From: Akkermansia muciniphila
GTDB lineage: Bacteria > Verrucomicrobiota > Verrucomicrobiia > Limisphaerales > BJHT01
Length of the DNA: 54,336 nucleotides
Assembly: GCA_945861535.1 (NCBI GenBank)
Contig: CAMAUZ010000055.1
Coordinates: 1 to 54,336 of the forward strand
Direction: 5' to 3'
Shown one piece after another: positions 16,854-26,579 of this stretch. How positions within the stretch are numbered: the stretch's first letter is position 1; the number at the start of each line of letters is the position of its first letter. The notes under the pieces were generated by a model that made no database searches, had not been told where the DNA came from, and saw only the letters and a program-made list of their open reading frames with translations. The translations under genes were made by a program, and so were the position numbers.

Positions 16854-19800
16854 TAGTGGGATCCTTTCTTCTGATCGTGGGCCGCCGGGTGGCTGTCATG
16901 CTTCTCAAAGGGATCGCCATTGCGCTTGGTGTACTCGTCCAGATTGTGGGGCAGCGGATGCTGCTTGTAGTCCGGCATCAGTGGATTGGGATTCCGCACT
17001 TTGGCCAGATAAGTCAGTCGCGGACGCGTATCCAGGAAGCCGAGCACCGCATAGTTGCGGTCCTGCTCCTTCAATTTAGAAACCCGGCTGTTCGGATCTA
17101 AGATATTGCCGAAGGTAATCGCCTCGGCCGGGCATACCTGCTGACAGGCGGTCTTGATCGCGCCATCCGGCACCGCCACGTCACCCGACGCGCCGACTTT
17201 CACCTTCTGTGCAATCTTACCACCCTCGATGCGTTGTAGGCAGAACGTACATTTCTCCATCACGCCACGCATCCGCACGGTGACGTCCGGGTTCTTGGCC
17301 ATCTTGACCAGTTCCCACGAGTCGGCGTTCGTACGCTTCAGCGGTCCCTGGTAGAGATTCTCAACCGGGCGCTTGTTGTAATCGAAGAAATTGAACCGGC
17401 GAACCTTCCACGCGCAGTTGTTCGAGCAATACCGAGTGCCCACGCAACGATTGTAGGCCATGACATTCAGACCTTCCTCGTCATGGACGGTCGCGTTGAC
17501 CGGACACACGCTCTCACACGGCGCGCTCTCGCAATGCTGACACAGCATCGGCTGCGTCACCATCTGCGGATCATCAATCCAAGGCTGGGAGGTCTGACTC
17601 TCGTCGGACCCGGTCGTCTTGAACTGCATCTTGACGGTCACATCCCCGCTGAAATAGCGGTCCAGACGCATCCAGTGCATTTCGCGACCACGAGCCACCT
17701 GGTCTTTGCCGACAATCGGAATGTTGTTCTCGCTCTGACACGCGATGACACACGCCGAGCAGCCCGAGCAGGCACTCAGATCAATCGCCATACCCCACTG
17801 ATGGACATTGCTCTTGAGTTCCGGAGACGCCACATAGGGATGCTTGTAAATACCCTGGGGCTGCTTGGGATTCTTGGGATCGGTCGGGATAAAGCCGACG
17901 TGCGACGCGCCGTCCAAGTCCATGTTCTTCGCGAAATCCGGCTTCGAGTTGAACTGGCTAAGATTCGCCTCGCGAATAATGGGACGGCCTTCCATCGACC
18001 AATGATCCTGAGTGCACGAGAAGTCGAAGAGCGTCTCTCTACCGGAGACTTTCGCCCCCACGGCAATCGCCGCAGAACCGCGCAGGGCGTAGGCATTAAA
18101 ACCGACCTTCTTTCCGTCGAAATTTGCAACCCGGCCGCCCTTCTCACGTCCGTAGCCAAGCGCGAGACACAGCGAGTAGTCCGCCTGTCCCGGTTGAATC
18201 CAGATAGGGGCGGTGATCTTCCGACCACCAAGCTCGATCTCTACCAACTCGCGGTTCTTGAGTTTAAGTTCAGCCGCCGTCTTGCGACTGATCAGGACAG
18301 CGTTGTCCCACGTCATTTTGCTGACGGGGTCCGGCATTTCCTGAAGCCAGCCGTTGTTCGTGTAGCGACCATCATCCACGCTGTAGTCACTGTGGAAAAC
18401 TACTTCCAGACTATCCTTGGTTGGAGCTGGAAAAACAGAGGCCAAGGAAATCTTCGCGCCGATTTCGGTCCAGTCGAGCTTGGGAGCCACCGCCTTGGCC
18501 GCCGCGCCAGTGACATAGCCGTCGTGGAGATATTGCTTCCACTTCTCCTCGGCAAGCGTGCCGCCGGTCTGCTGCGCGAACGTCTCCCGCGCAATGTCAT
18601 ACGGCCGGGTCGTGGTCTCGCCGGCGAGCCGTGCGATTACTTCCAACTCCGTAATGCCATCGAAGAGCGGCGCAATCAGCGGTTGAATAGGGACCAGCGT
18701 GCCGTCGCTCGTGCGGACATCGCCCCACGATTCGAGATAGTGCGCCGCCGGCAGATGCCAGTTACAGCCCGCGAAAGTCTCGTCCTCGTAATAACTGACG
18801 CGAATGACATTCTTGGCCTTGCGTTGCAGGTCGCTCCATTTCAAGTCAGCCGGAGCATTGTAGGCCGGGTTGCCGCCAAGGATAACCAAGGTGCCCACCT
18901 TGTCGTCCCGGAGCGCCTGAGCCAGTTGCGCGAGCGAGGCATCTTCCGTCACCGCGCGTTCACGAAGCTCGACAGTCTGGCCAAGACTGCCCGTCGCCGC
19001 ATTGATCGCATGGGCGATAAGATGAACCGCCAGCGGCTGCCGATAGCCCGCGAGCACCGCGACTTTGCCGCGGTTTTTTTCGTTGGCCAAATCCTTCGCA
19101 CACTCAGTGATCCACGCCGGATCGACCTTGCTGCCTGCCGATAGCTTGACCAGCGCCGCAGTCACACCGCTTTCGACCTGAGCCTTGGTCAGGCGGATAA
19201 CTTCCGTCGCAATCTGCGCCGCGACCTGAATCACATTGCTCGAAGGAATTCGCAAGCGATGGTCCGCCCCTGCACCGGTGAGAGTCATCAGAGACTCCAC
19301 GGCATAGAGCCGGTTCATCGGGTCGCCAGGCTTGGTGACTTTGCGACCTTTCGCAAAACCCCGGGTCATCCTTTGACCATCTTGTTCGCCACCGAGAAAG
19401 TCACTATCCAAGGCCAAGACCACCGACGCCCGGTCGAGTTGGTAATAGGCCGAAGCCGGTGCGCCCGCCACGACCGAAGCGGCTTCGTCGTGGATGCGAA
19501 AATCCACCGGCTCATAAACCGCCCAGTTGGACTGCGGCAGCTTCTGTTTGAGCAACGCCTGCACGCGGGCGCGTGACGGCGAGTTGCTGCTTTCCGCCAA
19601 CACCCATAGACCAGCGCCAGCCGCAGCCGATGCTTTCTTCGCTTCCGAAGTCAGCGCATCCAGCGCGGCTTCCTTGGTGGTCGAGTTGCCCTTGTTACGA
19701 TATTGCTGCGCACGATCGGGATCGTAGAGACCGAGGATCGACGCCTGCGCGTAGGCATCCGTGGCACCGCTGCTGTCGGGATGCTGGCTGTTCCCTTCGA

Positions 19801-20164
19801 TTTTGGTAGGACGGCCCTCGTTCGATTTGACGACCAACGGAATGCCGCCGCGACGCGACGGAAACGCGGTCGCGAAAAATTGCGCCACGCCGTGCGTGTA
19901 ATTCTCCGGCAACCGCGAAAATGGATAAATCTTCTCTTCCGGCCGACGACAACCGGTCAGCCCAAAGCCCGCGAACAGGACCGACGCCGACATCAGCTTC
20001 ATGAAGGTACGCCGGGTAACTTCATCCTTCATCTCGCTCGCGCCGGCCGGGAACTCGCGCTCCGCCCAGTTCTGAAACTCCGGCGAGTCGGACAATTGCT
20101 CCAAGCTCCGCCAATAGGTCGGGCCGGAATCCGGTTCAGGACAGGCTGGTGGAATGGTCTTCAT
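16853..20164 (-). CDS. actB: ACIII large iron-sulfur subunit ActB (molybdopterin-oxidoreductase-like/FeS fusion)
   Basis: The 1103-residue subunit begins with a typical ActB N-terminus (TYWRSLEQL, residues 16-24) and a Tat motif (RRTFMKLM) leading into a lipobox-like LTGC. A long molybdopterin-oxidoreductase-like domain follows; known ActB proteins hold no molybdenum cofactor. The last 310 residues form a ferredoxin-type domain: [16 protein letters not shown] near 795, [17 protein letters not shown] near 880, [11 protein letters not shown] near 905, [12 protein letters not shown] near 973 and [13 protein letters not shown] near 1008. Together these fit one [3Fe-4S] and three [4Fe-4S] clusters. 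I start at ATG 20164, which overlaps the actA stop codon as ATGA; the extension to 20206 is rejected. It passes electrons from the ActC quinol site towards the cytochrome subunits. Confidence 0.95.
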   Translation of the reverse strand: MKTIPPACPEPDSGPTYWRSLEQLSDSPEFQNWAEREFPAGASEMKDEVTRRTFMKLMSASVLFAGFGLTGCRRPEEKIYPFSRLPENYTHGVAQFFATAFPSRRGGIPLVVKSNEGRPTKIEGNSQHPDSSGATDAYAQASILGLYDPDRAQQYRNKGNSTTKEAALDALTSEAKKASAAAGAGLWVLAESSNSPSRARVQALLKQKLPQSNWAVYEPVDFRIHDEAASVVAGAPASAYYQLDRASVVLALDSDFLGGEQDGQRMTRGFAKGRKVTKPGDPMNRLYAVESLMTLTGAGADHRLRIPSSNVIQVAAQIATEVIRLTKAQVESGVTAALVKLSAGSKVDPAWITECAKDLANEKNRGKVAVLAGYRQPLAVHLIAHAINAATGSLGQTVELRERAVTEDASLAQLAQALRDDKVGTLVILGGNPAYNAPADLKWSDLQRKAKNVIRVSYYEDETFAGCNWHLPAAHYLESWGDVRTSDGTLVPIQPLIAPLFDGITELEVIARLAGETTTRPYDIARETFAQQTGGTLAEEKWKQYLHDGYVTGAAAKAVAPKLDWTEIGAKISLASVFPAPTKDSLEVVFHSDYSVDDGRYTNNGWLQEMPDPVSKMTWDNAVLISRKTAAELKLKNRELVEIELGGRKITAPIWIQPGQADYSLCLALGYGREKGGRVANFDGKKVGFNAYALRGSAAIAVGAKVSGRETLFDFSCTQDHWSMEGRPIIREANLSQFNSKPDFAKNMDLDGASHVGFIPTDPKNPKQPQGIYKHPYVASPELKSNVHQWGMAIDLSACSGCSACVIACQSENNIPIVGKDQVARGREMHWMRLDRYFSGDVTVKMQFKTTGSDESQTSQPWIDDPQMVTQPMLCQHCESAPCESVCPVNATVHDEEGLNVMAYNRCVGTRYCSNNCAWKVRRFNFFDYNKRPVENLYQGPLKRTNADSWELVKMAKNPDVTVRMRGVMEKCTFCLQRIEGGKIAQKVKVGASGDVAVPDGAIKTACQQVCPAEAITFGNILDPNSRVSKLKEQDRNYAVLGFLDTRPRLTYLAKVRNPNPLMPDYKQHPLPHNLDEYTKRNGDPFEKHDSHPAAHDQKKGSH

Positions 20165-20811
20165 CGATGACAGGCGGAGCAATTCTGGGAAGCGTTGACC
20201 TTCCAATCGTGGACAAACTTGGCACCCTGCGTCTTGGCAAAATTCTGCGGGGGCACCCAGTCCAAGTTATAGACTTGATCGGGCGGACGGAGGTTCGGAG
20301 CAGGGTTGCGATGACAGTCGAGACAGAAGGTCATGCTGAGCGACTTGGCGTGCCGCACCTCGTCCATCTTGTTCACCGGCCCGTGGCAATGCACGCAACT
20401 GACCCCGCGATTCACATGCACCGAGTGATTGAAATAAACGTAGTCCGGAGTCTTATGAATCTGCACCCAGGGGATCGGCTTACCGCTCTGCGCGCTCTCA
20501 CGGACCAGCGCCAGCTTCGGGTCATCCTTCAACACCTGGTTGTGACAGTTCATGCAGGTGTTCGCCGAGGGAACATTCGAGTACCACGACTTCTCGACGC
20601 CATTGTGACAATAGCGGCAGTCCAGCCCCAACTGCCCCGCATGAATCGTGTGCGAGAAGGCCACCGGCTGGATCGGCTGATACCCGACGCGCGTGTACTT
20701 CGGAGTGAAGTAATACGTCAGGCCCGCCGTCACGCCGGCACCCAGCAACAAGGCGCCGATGAGCACCTTGCCGGGCAACTTATTCGTCCACTTAGGAAAG
20801 ACGTCTGACAT
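20161..20811 (-). CDS. actA: ACIII pentaheme cytochrome c subunit ActA
   Basis: This 216-residue protein has one N-terminal membrane helix (VLIGALLLGAGVTAGLTYYF) and five CxxCH heme sites: CRYCH, CMNCH, CVHCH, CLDCH and CSACH, the last ending the protein. Extra His residues in FSHTIH and FNHSVH fit axial ligands. This is the classic ActA pentaheme subunit, the electron exit of alternative complex III. It is the first gene of the operon (actABCDEF, small membrane protein, CcoN-like, CcoO-like, cytochrome c). The promoter must lie in 20812-21040, where I see no convincing -35/-10 pair and no Shine-Dalgarno site before the ATG. Confidence 0.95.
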   Translation of the reverse strand: MSDVFPKWTNKLPGKVLIGALLLGAGVTAGLTYYFTPKYTRVGYQPIQPVAFSHTIHAGQLGLDCRYCHNGVEKSWYSNVPSANTCMNCHNQVLKDDPKLALVRESAQSGKPIPWVQIHKTPDYVYFNHSVHVNRGVSCVHCHGPVNKMDEVRHAKSLSMTFCLDCHRNPAPNLRPPDQVYNLDWVPPQNFAKTQGAKFVHDWKVNASQNCSACHR

Positions 20812-21044
20812 TCAAATAATAAAACGAACTCAAACAACTCAGCGGTTCCGCCCCGGAATTTTCTGCATCCCGACGCTTCGGAGCCAAATAAGGATTGCTT
20901 CAGCCCGTTGCAGTTCATCGCGCCAATGACGCGAAGCGCCGGAGTGGATACCGGAGCCACCGGGCCACGGCAAGAAAAGTTCGCACCCGCGCGCAAGTTT
21001 TTGTCCGCTTAATGAATAGATAAGCGTTGTTGCTTCCGGTCCCC
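20812..21044. promoter_or_regulatory. Presumed promoter region of the ACIII operon
   Basis: These 230 bp separate actA, the first gene of the respiratory operon, from a repeat copy that begins at about 21045. The stretch next to actA is AT-richer (TTCAAATAATAAAACG on the plus strand). No consensus promoter, operator or riboswitch could be picked out by eye, so the assignment rests only on position. Confidence 0.35.
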
Positions 21045-21345
21045 GCCGGACATTTCCCCCGCGAAGGCCCGCCCGTCAGCAAATCCCGGCTCCCCACCCC
21101 GCACGCACGCGATCGGAAATCTCAAATTTCAAATCCCAAAGTTTCAGCTCCCCTTCCCTCCATCTGCAATTTCACAGCTCGAATCCGCCGCTCGCCATCC
21201 GCCACGTCATTCACCATTCGCCATTCCTCATTCCCCAGCAATGCCACACGCGCCGCTTCTGTTATCACCAGCCCGAGCTGCACCACTCCTCCCGCCGCGC
21301 CCCTTGCCCGTTCGCCACGCTGCTCCTCCCGCTCACCTTCCCCGC
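21045..21345 (+). repeat. Degenerate copy of the metallophosphoesterase gene's upstream region and 5' end
   Basis: About 300 bp match 29970-30250 with many substitutions and small indels: GCCGGACATT..CCCCCGCGAA, ACGCGATC.GAAATCTCAAA, CGCCATTCCTCATT.CCCAG, CACGCTGCTCCTCC. In the other copy this sequence runs up to and into the first codons of the metallophosphoesterase gene at 30195; here the start codon is lost. It abuts a truncated toxin gene on the opposite strand, so it probably marks an old rearrangement or a repeat insertion. Confidence 0.6.
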
Positions 21346-21416
21346 CGCTGCCGAGCGTAATACTGCGCGGCCTCGCGATACTTAGTGCGGGCTTCGGGAT
21401 GAAACCGAAGCCGCAG
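21333..21416 (-). pseudogene. Truncated ParE/RelE-type toxin gene (5' end only)
   Basis: Read from CTG at 21416, where an ATG would be expected, the frame gives RLRFHPEARTKYREAAQYYARQRRGR and then a stop codon. This is the N-terminal strand-helix of ParE-family toxins (FHPEA...Y.EAA.YY..QR.G); compare EREALAEYLETARYYDEQREG of the intact toxin at 37207. Only 27 of about 95 codons remain. The break falls where similarity to the duplicated 30.2-kb upstream region begins, so it was probably truncated by that rearrangement. It directly follows the broken antitoxin gene, as in an intact operon. Confidence 0.6.
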
Positions 21417-21639
21417 TGCGTGACCAGCCGGCGGACTGCTTCCAGCACGGCCTCACCGGCAATCGTCTCCACCCGACCACTGCGAACCTCCTCGCGACGG
21501 CGCTTGGCCTCCGTCAGCCACAACTGCTGTATCCGCGCATCCGGCGCCTCCTCCAGACTGCCGTGAGCGCCTCCGCCAGCCGCGCCCGCGCCAAGCCGGG
21601 CAGACGCATCGCCTCCCGCTCCAAGTGTTTCAGCGTCAT
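21417..21639 (-). pseudogene. Frameshifted addiction-module antitoxin gene
   Basis: ATG 21639 opens MTLKHLEREAMRLPGLARARLAEALT, the start of the addiction-module component family (TIGR02574-like). After about 27 codons the frame fails. A one-base shift continues the family pattern as SLEEAPDARIQQLWLTEAKR, then RVETIAGEAVLEAVRRLV. A single missing base near 21560 explains both halves. With the truncated toxin downstream it forms a decayed toxin-antitoxin operon. Frameshift by sequencing error is possible for the antitoxin but would not explain the toxin truncation. Confidence 0.65.
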
Positions 21640-22663
21640 GGGCAAACAATCTACGGGCAAGCCAACCACTACGCCGCTCCCGGCAAGCGGTTTCTCCGCC
21701 TCCCCAGCCTACGGGGCCGTCTGATCCCCGGAGTTTGGCCCAAAACACCACGGGCGGGAGCGGCACCCGAAGGCTCACACTCCCGCCCGTGGCCCGGCCA
21801 CACGGACGAGCAAATCTTGGTAGGGCGCGTCTGTCCCCAGCGCGCCGGTTGGATGTTCGATTGTCGCTGGGGGCGGCGCGGTGAGAACAGACGCGCCCTG
21901 TCGGCAAAGGCGCATTTCCAAGTCAGGCAACGCTCTGACCGCTGGCCACCGTCCCGGAGGGACGTTCGAGAATAGCCCGGCACTTCAGTGCGGGGTCAGG
22001 AGTGGAAACGAACCCAGTCCTGACCGGGACGACTGCGGCAACCCCTCCACGCCGCAGTCGTCCCTGCGGGACTTGCGGATTCAACCGCCCCCAACCCAGA
22101 ACTCAAGTGCTGGGATATTGATTCCGGTGAAAAACCCCCCTGTTTTGGAAAATCGAAATCAAACTGTGAAAAACGCGCCGAAAATTTCGCTCTACAATCG
22201 TGTAGGAGCGATTCTGATTTTCGGGGAGGGTGTTTTGATGGTCTTTTTCAAAGTCCATTTTCGCGGCTGAGGGGTAACTCAGCAGAATCGATATTCGCGA
22301 ATGTCCCTGCGGGGCAAGGGGTGTGAGCGAGGCAGCGGCGAGGAAGGGCCGCGTGAAGCAGGAGAATGACGACTGTCGCCAAAACCTCGTGCAGTCCGTG
22401 CCCGCCCCGAACTACATCCAAGTGCCGGCTGGCAGATCAGTGACTCGCTGGGCAGGTCTTGTTGAGACGCGTGCATCAGAGTGATGCATCGGCGGTGCCG
22501 TAGCTCGACATTCCGATGTCGAGCTTCGACCGTCCTACCAGCGCGGACGAACTCGACATCGGAATGTCGAGCTATAGTGGCCGTGCAACTCAATTGCACG
22601 AGTCTCAATAGGGGAAAAGGGGTGAGGTGCTCACTTGGAGCCACTCGCCTGTTACTTTTTCGG
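21640..22663. other. 1-kb intergenic region of nested palindromes
   Basis: No gene is supported. Elements seen: a GGGCGCGTCTGTCCCCAGCG element at about 21823-21895 (related to 29350-29390); a two-arm element at 21950-22115 built round the hairpin ACGACTGCGGC (22029-22039) / GCCGCAGTCGT (22051-22061), with outer arms resembling GTCCCGGAGGGAC and CACTTCAGTGC/AACTCAAGTGC; and two inverted copies of a palindrome, AGCTCGACAT-TCCG-ATGTCGAGCT at 22502-22525 and 22551-22573. The AT-richer part (22120-22270) holds only short frames. Confidence 0.6.
22502..22573. repeat. Pair of inverted REP-like palindromes
   Basis: The 24-bp hairpin at 22502-22525 (10-bp perfect arms, TCCG loop) is repeated in inverse orientation at 22551-22573 (CGGA loop), 25 bp away. 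The arrangement resembles a BIME, two REP palindromes in mirror orientation. It lies downstream of the envelope operon, whose last stop codon is at 22664. Confidence 0.65.
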
Positions 22664-23008
22664 CTAGTTCCCTACCGGACGACCTTGGGCGTCAACTATG
22701 ATGTCCTCCGGCACTTGGATGGTGCGGCCGTCGGGGGTGGTTTCTGTCCGCCAGCGACGGACGATGCGCGTGGTGTTGTCGAAGGGGATTTTGGCCCCGG
22801 CGGCAAAGCCTTCACCGATCCCGACGACACCGCCAACCACATTGCCACCGACTGCGCCAACGCCCGCGCCTATGGCCTGCCCGATTGCCGGGCCGGGCTG
22901 GCTTCGGTTGGTGATTCCCACGCGATTTGGATCCGTGGCACAACCGCCAAGTGCGACAACGGCCAACAGCGGCAGCAGGACGACCTTAGCGAGGGATGTA
23001 AGCTTCAT
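22664..23008 (-). CDS. Small glycine-rich lipoprotein
   Basis: The 114-residue product starts MKLTSLAKVVLLPLLAVVALGGC, a lipoprotein signal with lipobox LGGC. A glycine-zipper-like stretch follows (IGQAIGAGVGAVGGNVVGGVVG), then a polar C-terminus (RWRTETTPDGRTIQVPED). I chose ATG 23008; the longer frame to 23056 adds 16 polar residues before the signal. It is the last gene of the envelope operon, 57 bp after lpoB. Glycine-zipper segments in small envelope proteins often insert in or span membranes, but no function is known. Confidence 0.8.
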   Translation of the reverse strand: MKLTSLAKVVLLPLLAVVALGGCATDPNRVGITNRSQPGPAIGQAIGAGVGAVGGNVVGGVVGIGEGFAAGAKIPFDNTTRIVRRWRTETTPDGRTIQVPEDIIVDAQGRPVGN

Positions 23009-23065
23009 AATGGTTTTTCTTTCAGCCGGAGTTTCGTGCCTTTCCGGCACCGCCATTGCAAACCG

Positions 23066-23680
23066 TCAGAATCCCACTGTGGATCGCTTCCCCTGTTTCG
23101 TGATGGTCTTTTCTTCTTCCCACACGGCAAGCCCGTCCTTGCTGGTGAGCGAGAGCTGGAAGACGAACGAACTCTGTCGCACATTTCCCGCTTGCTCCCG
23201 TTGCTCGATGATCTTGCCCGACAGTGAGTAATCCGGCAGGCGGGTGTTTTTCTTGTCCTGGAGAAATTCCGTCTGCTGCTGGATGCCTTTGGCCAAGGGG
23301 TCTTCGGCGTTCCCGCCAAGGCCCATGGTGGTGGTGGTCACGACCTTGCCGGTCTTGCTCAGGGCGACGCGGATTTTTTTCACCAGCATATCGGTGTCAA
23401 CATGCTGACTGGTGTTGTTCACGATCCGGCTGATGGCGAGCATGGCGGGTTGGCCACCAGGCGATTCTAACTTCCCGGCGTTAATAACGCCGTCGATCAA
23501 GGAACCGACCATGGTGTCAGCCGCATTCGCGTAGTCCTGAATGTTAATGCTGCCCACGGTGGTGATGATGCGCGATCCACTGGGATCCACATAGGTGGCT
23601 TGGGGTGTGGCGCATCCGGCCAGCAGGAGGGATGCAGACCCAAGGGCGAGCAGTGTGTGGGGCGAGTTTTGTGATTTCAT
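23066..23680 (-). CDS. lpoB: LpoB-family lipoprotein (penicillin-binding protein activator)
   Basis: The 204-residue lipoprotein (signal ending LLLAGC) matches LpoB: TYVDPSGSRIITTVGSINIQD after the anchor, AADTMVGSLI, and the ISRIVNNTSQHVDTDML strand near residue 90. In E. coli, LpoB reaches through peptidoglycan to stimulate the PBP1B glycan synthase from the outer membrane. The adjacent upstream gene encodes a YcfL/DUF1425 protein, the same neighbour as in E. coli (ycfL-lpoB), which strengthens the call. No class-A PBP gene is in the window. The C-terminal half also resembles the general CsgG/LpoB fold of the operon's other members. Confidence 0.85.
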   Translation of the reverse strand: MKSQNSPHTLLALGSASLLLAGCATPQATYVDPSGSRIITTVGSINIQDYANAADTMVGSLIDGVINAGKLESPGGQPAMLAISRIVNNTSQHVDTDMLVKKIRVALSKTGKVVTTTTMGLGGNAEDPLAKGIQQQTEFLQDKKNTRLPDYSLSGKIIEQREQAGNVRQSSFVFQLSLTSKDGLAVWEEEKTITKQGKRSTVGF

Positions 23681-23716
23681 GGTGTTTTCAGATTCAATGA
23701 TGCTCTGTGCTGCGTG

Positions 23717-24145
23717 TTAACGGGTGTTGTCGATGAGTTTCAGCCGGAAATCTTTAGCCGCTGGGGTCGGCGCGAGGGCGCTGAGGAAGATGCTTTCCTT
23801 GCCTTCGATCTGGCGCGGGATGTAGGTCGAGGTGGGGCTGTTGACCTGCACCCCGTTGGCATCAAACCACTCGAAGCGGTAGTTGAAGCTCTTCAGGGAA
23901 CTGGTGGTGTTGAGCAGCTCGACCTGGATTTTAAGGAACTCGCCGGGAGCCTCGTTGACCCCGACGATGCGGACGGCCCGGTTGAGGCCCGCGTCGGTGA
24001 TGACGCGCTTGTCGTTCACCATTTGGCGCTGGCCCACGGGCGCGGCGCGCTCCACGGTGTTGACCGTGGAGGCGCAGGCCGTTAGCAGCGAGAGGCCGAC
24101 GATGCTAGCAAAGGTGCAGCAGCGATGTGTGAGGGACAGTTTCAT
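23717..24145 (-). CDS. YcfL-like DUF1425 lipoprotein
   Basis: The 142-residue protein has a lipoprotein signal (LSLLTAC) and a beta-rich domain containing LKIQVELLNTTSSLKSFNYRF and EWFDANGVQV, the core of DUF1425 (E. coli YcfL). Its ATG overlaps the stop codon of the preceding COG3014-type gene (ATGA), and lpoB follows after 36 bp. The ycfL-lpoB pair is conserved in Proteobacteria, so a role with LpoB at the outer membrane is a fair inference; its biochemical activity is unknown. Confidence 0.8.
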   Translation of the reverse strand: MKLSLTHRCCTFASIVGLSLLTACASTVNTVERAAPVGQRQMVNDKRVITDAGLNRAVRIVGVNEAPGEFLKIQVELLNTTSSLKSFNYRFEWFDANGVQVNSPTSTYIPRQIEGKESIFLSALAPTPAAKDFRLKLIDNTR

Positions 24146-25566
24146 TTGAGTTTCACTTGGGTAACAATCAAGGGCGTGTGAGTGTTGATGGCTTTGACAA
24201 AGATGAGATTGATGGTGCCCTCCCCCACTGTGACTTCGGTCTTCAACTGACCATCGCCGAGTTGCAGCTTGCGGTCAGCGGGCGTGGGCACGCGACAAAC
24301 CTGGAACTCCTTCGGCAAGGTGGTCCAGGTGCGCGTGTCCGCGATATTGGTGCTGGCGTCATAGACGGCGTTGCCAATAATCGAACCCAACTGCGCCAAG
24401 CCTCCCCCGGCTTCTTTGGCGAGCTTGTTGCTGAAGTAGGTCTTCACTGCCTTGGCAAGAGTGGTCACCATGGTTTTGGTAATAATCGTCGGGAGCTCGT
24501 CCTTGAATTCACGACCGATGATCGCATCCATGCTGGCCAGCAACGCAGTGGTTTCCTTAGTCTCACCGGCCGTCACTTCCAAATGGGAAAGGCAGCCGTC
24601 CTGCACCTTGAGCGTTGGAAAGGCTGCACCGACATAAGAGACCTTGGGCACACCAACCAAAATCAACGGAAGATCAATTCGAATCTGATCACGGGCCGGG
24701 GCAAGGCCAGACTCAAAAATCACGTAAGTCGTGGCGGACGGGTTCTGGCCCGCGAGCGCCTGCTTGATGGTCTCCTGGTCTTGCAGCACGAACTTGTTCC
24801 CCTTGGTCATGGCAGCGACTTCGTCGAAGGAATGCTTGGCGAGTTCCAAATCCGCCGGCCCGGTTGCTGCCGCCATAAAAAAAAGGCCATGCAAGTAGAG
24901 GGCGGCCGGGTTCTTGTAAATCGCCTCCGCCTGCCACTTGTCAAGAAAGGCGAAATTGTTCTCCAACTGCGATTGAAGCTTCGGATTCGCCCGCGCCTTG
25001 TCCGCTGCCTCCTTGCCCTTCTCGTCTTTCGCCGCCGCTGCCTCGGCTTTTTCCACACGCGCCTTGTTGATCTCAACCGCCTCCTCCTGCCGTTGCAGGG
25101 CGCGATTGAATTCCACGCGCGCCTTGTCCGGTTCGCCAAGCTGCAAGTAATTCAGCGCCTTGTAGGTATTGAGCATGATCTTGTCATAAGCGCGCCCCTC
25201 GTAGGGGAGAGTCGCCTGATTTGACAGCAGCGCCACGGTTTCGCTGCCCACTTTGACCTTCGCTCCTTCGTCGAACTTGTTGACCTTCTCCTCGGCCGCT
25301 GCGAGAGCCGTATTGCTTTCCTTGAACTGGCCGTCGGCCCGCAAGGCCGTGCCCTCTTCCACCCGCCAGATCACGGTGTCCTTGCTCTCCTTTTCCTTGG
25401 CTGCCTTGGCTCCAAATTCAGCAGCGGCGGCCTTGACTTGCCCTTGTCGCCATAAGTCGGCGCTTTTCTTGTTCTGATTACTGTAGGTCTGGCAGCCGGT
25501 GGCCAAGAGCATGGCCAGCGTCCCCAATGCCAAGGTGCGAATACTCTCCTTTGTTATGGTTTTCAT
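24142..25566 (-). CDS. COG3014-type TPR-like lipoprotein
   Basis: The 474-residue protein begins with a lipoprotein signal (LAMLLATGC). It continues with helical, TPR-like repeats (residues 35-250, such as YKALNYLQLGEPDKARVEFN) broken by a very Ala/Lys/Glu-rich helix near 170-200. A beta-rich second half contains YVIFESGLAPARDQIRIDLP. This architecture matches the uncharacterised COG3014 family, which I recall beside lpoB and DUF1425 genes in other bacteria. Its stop codon overlaps the next ATG. A scaffold role in outer-membrane or cell-wall synthesis complexes is inferred from context. Confidence 0.75.
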   Translation of the reverse strand: MKTITKESIRTLALGTLAMLLATGCQTYSNQNKKSADLWRQGQVKAAAAEFGAKAAKEKESKDTVIWRVEEGTALRADGQFKESNTALAAAEEKVNKFDEGAKVKVGSETVALLSNQATLPYEGRAYDKIMLNTYKALNYLQLGEPDKARVEFNRALQRQEEAVEINKARVEKAEAAAAKDEKGKEAADKARANPKLQSQLENNFAFLDKWQAEAIYKNPAALYLHGLFFMAAATGPADLELAKHSFDEVAAMTKGNKFVLQDQETIKQALAGQNPSATTYVIFESGLAPARDQIRIDLPLILVGVPKVSYVGAAFPTLKVQDGCLSHLEVTAGETKETTALLASMDAIIGREFKDELPTIITKTMVTTLAKAVKTYFSNKLAKEAGGGLAQLGSIIGNAVYDASTNIADTRTWTTLPKEFQVCRVPTPADRKLQLGDGQLKTEVTVGEGTINLIFVKAINTHTPLIVTQVKLK

Positions 25567-25629
25567 ATGTCTCCAGTGTTTTGATTCATTTGCGGTGGCT
25601 TGCTTTTCCTCCTTGCGGAAGGGAAATCT

Positions 25630-26565
25630 TCAAGGGGTGGGCAGCTTCCTGGCAGGTGGCAGTCGGAGGATGGCACCCTCGGCAATGCCGGTGTCTTCCA
25701 GGATTTCTGCGGTGGAGAGCCGGGGAGTTATGTTGCTGATTTTGACTTTGCCCACCATGACTTCCTGCCGGCCCAGGACTTCCCCGGTGTCTGGGTCTTT
25801 CAGTTCCTTTCCGAGGGCAAACACATGCCATATCTGGTCCATCTCCACACCGCTCCCATCACCGCGGTTGATCGTGATTTGCTTGTCAATCTTGTCCCCC
25901 ACCATGCGGACGGGGTTGAGCACATCGGCGATGCGGACAGCAATCTTCTCTGCCATCTCGCGAGAAATGGTTACGAGCAATTCGTCGCTCAGGATGCCGT
26001 CCTTGACCGAGTAGGCGCGTTCCTCTGAAATGTCCTTGATGTTGTGTTGAAAGTTGGCTGTCTCACGTACTTTGCCGGTGCTGGTTTCAAAGATTTTCGC
26101 CACAACAGATAGCCGGATGAAGCGCTTGGTCGCGCTCTTCCCGGTGCCGGCAAAAGTGGCTGTCTCAGAGAAGTCAGCAAAGTCGTCCACGCTGGAAACA
26201 ACATAGTATTTGGTGCCGGCGAGCTTGAAGAGCGCCGCCAGCATCGGATCGTTGGCATCGTAGTTGCCTGAGTGCTGGAGATCCTGCTTCTTGACCAGTT
26301 CCTTGAGGTCGCTGACGGCAACAAGCTGGAATTTACGAGTGGCATTGAAACGGTCGAGCAACTGGCTGTCGAGCGACTCTACCACCCGCCCCATCGAAAG
26401 AGATTTGTTCAACTTGGCGACGGTTTGTGCCAGCGACGCCGTGGGAGTGATCGCGGCAATGCCGAGTGTATCCAATTTTGGCTGGCCGTGGACCACGCCG
26501 GGCGTCGGGACGGTGAGGCCCAAAGTGATGGCGAAGAATAATTTGATCGGAATGCTTGTTTTCAT
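25630..26565 (-). CDS. CsgG/FlgT-like exported protein
   Basis: The 311-residue protein has a cleavable signal (FFAITLGLTVPTPGVVHG) without a lipobox Cys. Its first domain reads like the CsgG/LpoB nucleotide-binding-like fold: VVESLDSQLLDRFNATRKFQ, then AGTKYYVVSSVDDF, and a repeated strand VVAKIFETSTGKV. The C-terminal 90 residues (ITINRGDGSGVEMDQIWHVF, DPDTGEVLG, VGKVKISNITPRLSTAEIL) resemble the C-terminal domain of flagellar protein FlgT. No flagellar genes are in the window, so a general envelope role is more likely. It follows the PEGA gene after 14 bp. Confidence 0.7.
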   Translation of the reverse strand: MKTSIPIKLFFAITLGLTVPTPGVVHGQPKLDTLGIAAITPTASLAQTVAKLNKSLSMGRVVESLDSQLLDRFNATRKFQLVAVSDLKELVKKQDLQHSGNYDANDPMLAALFKLAGTKYYVVSSVDDFADFSETATFAGTGKSATKRFIRLSVVAKIFETSTGKVRETANFQHNIKDISEERAYSVKDGILSDELLVTISREMAEKIAVRIADVLNPVRMVGDKIDKQITINRGDGSGVEMDQIWHVFALGKELKDPDTGEVLGRQEVMVGKVKISNITPRLSTAEILEDTGIAEGAILRLPPARKLPTP

Positions 26566-26579
26566 AAATGGCTAAGGGA

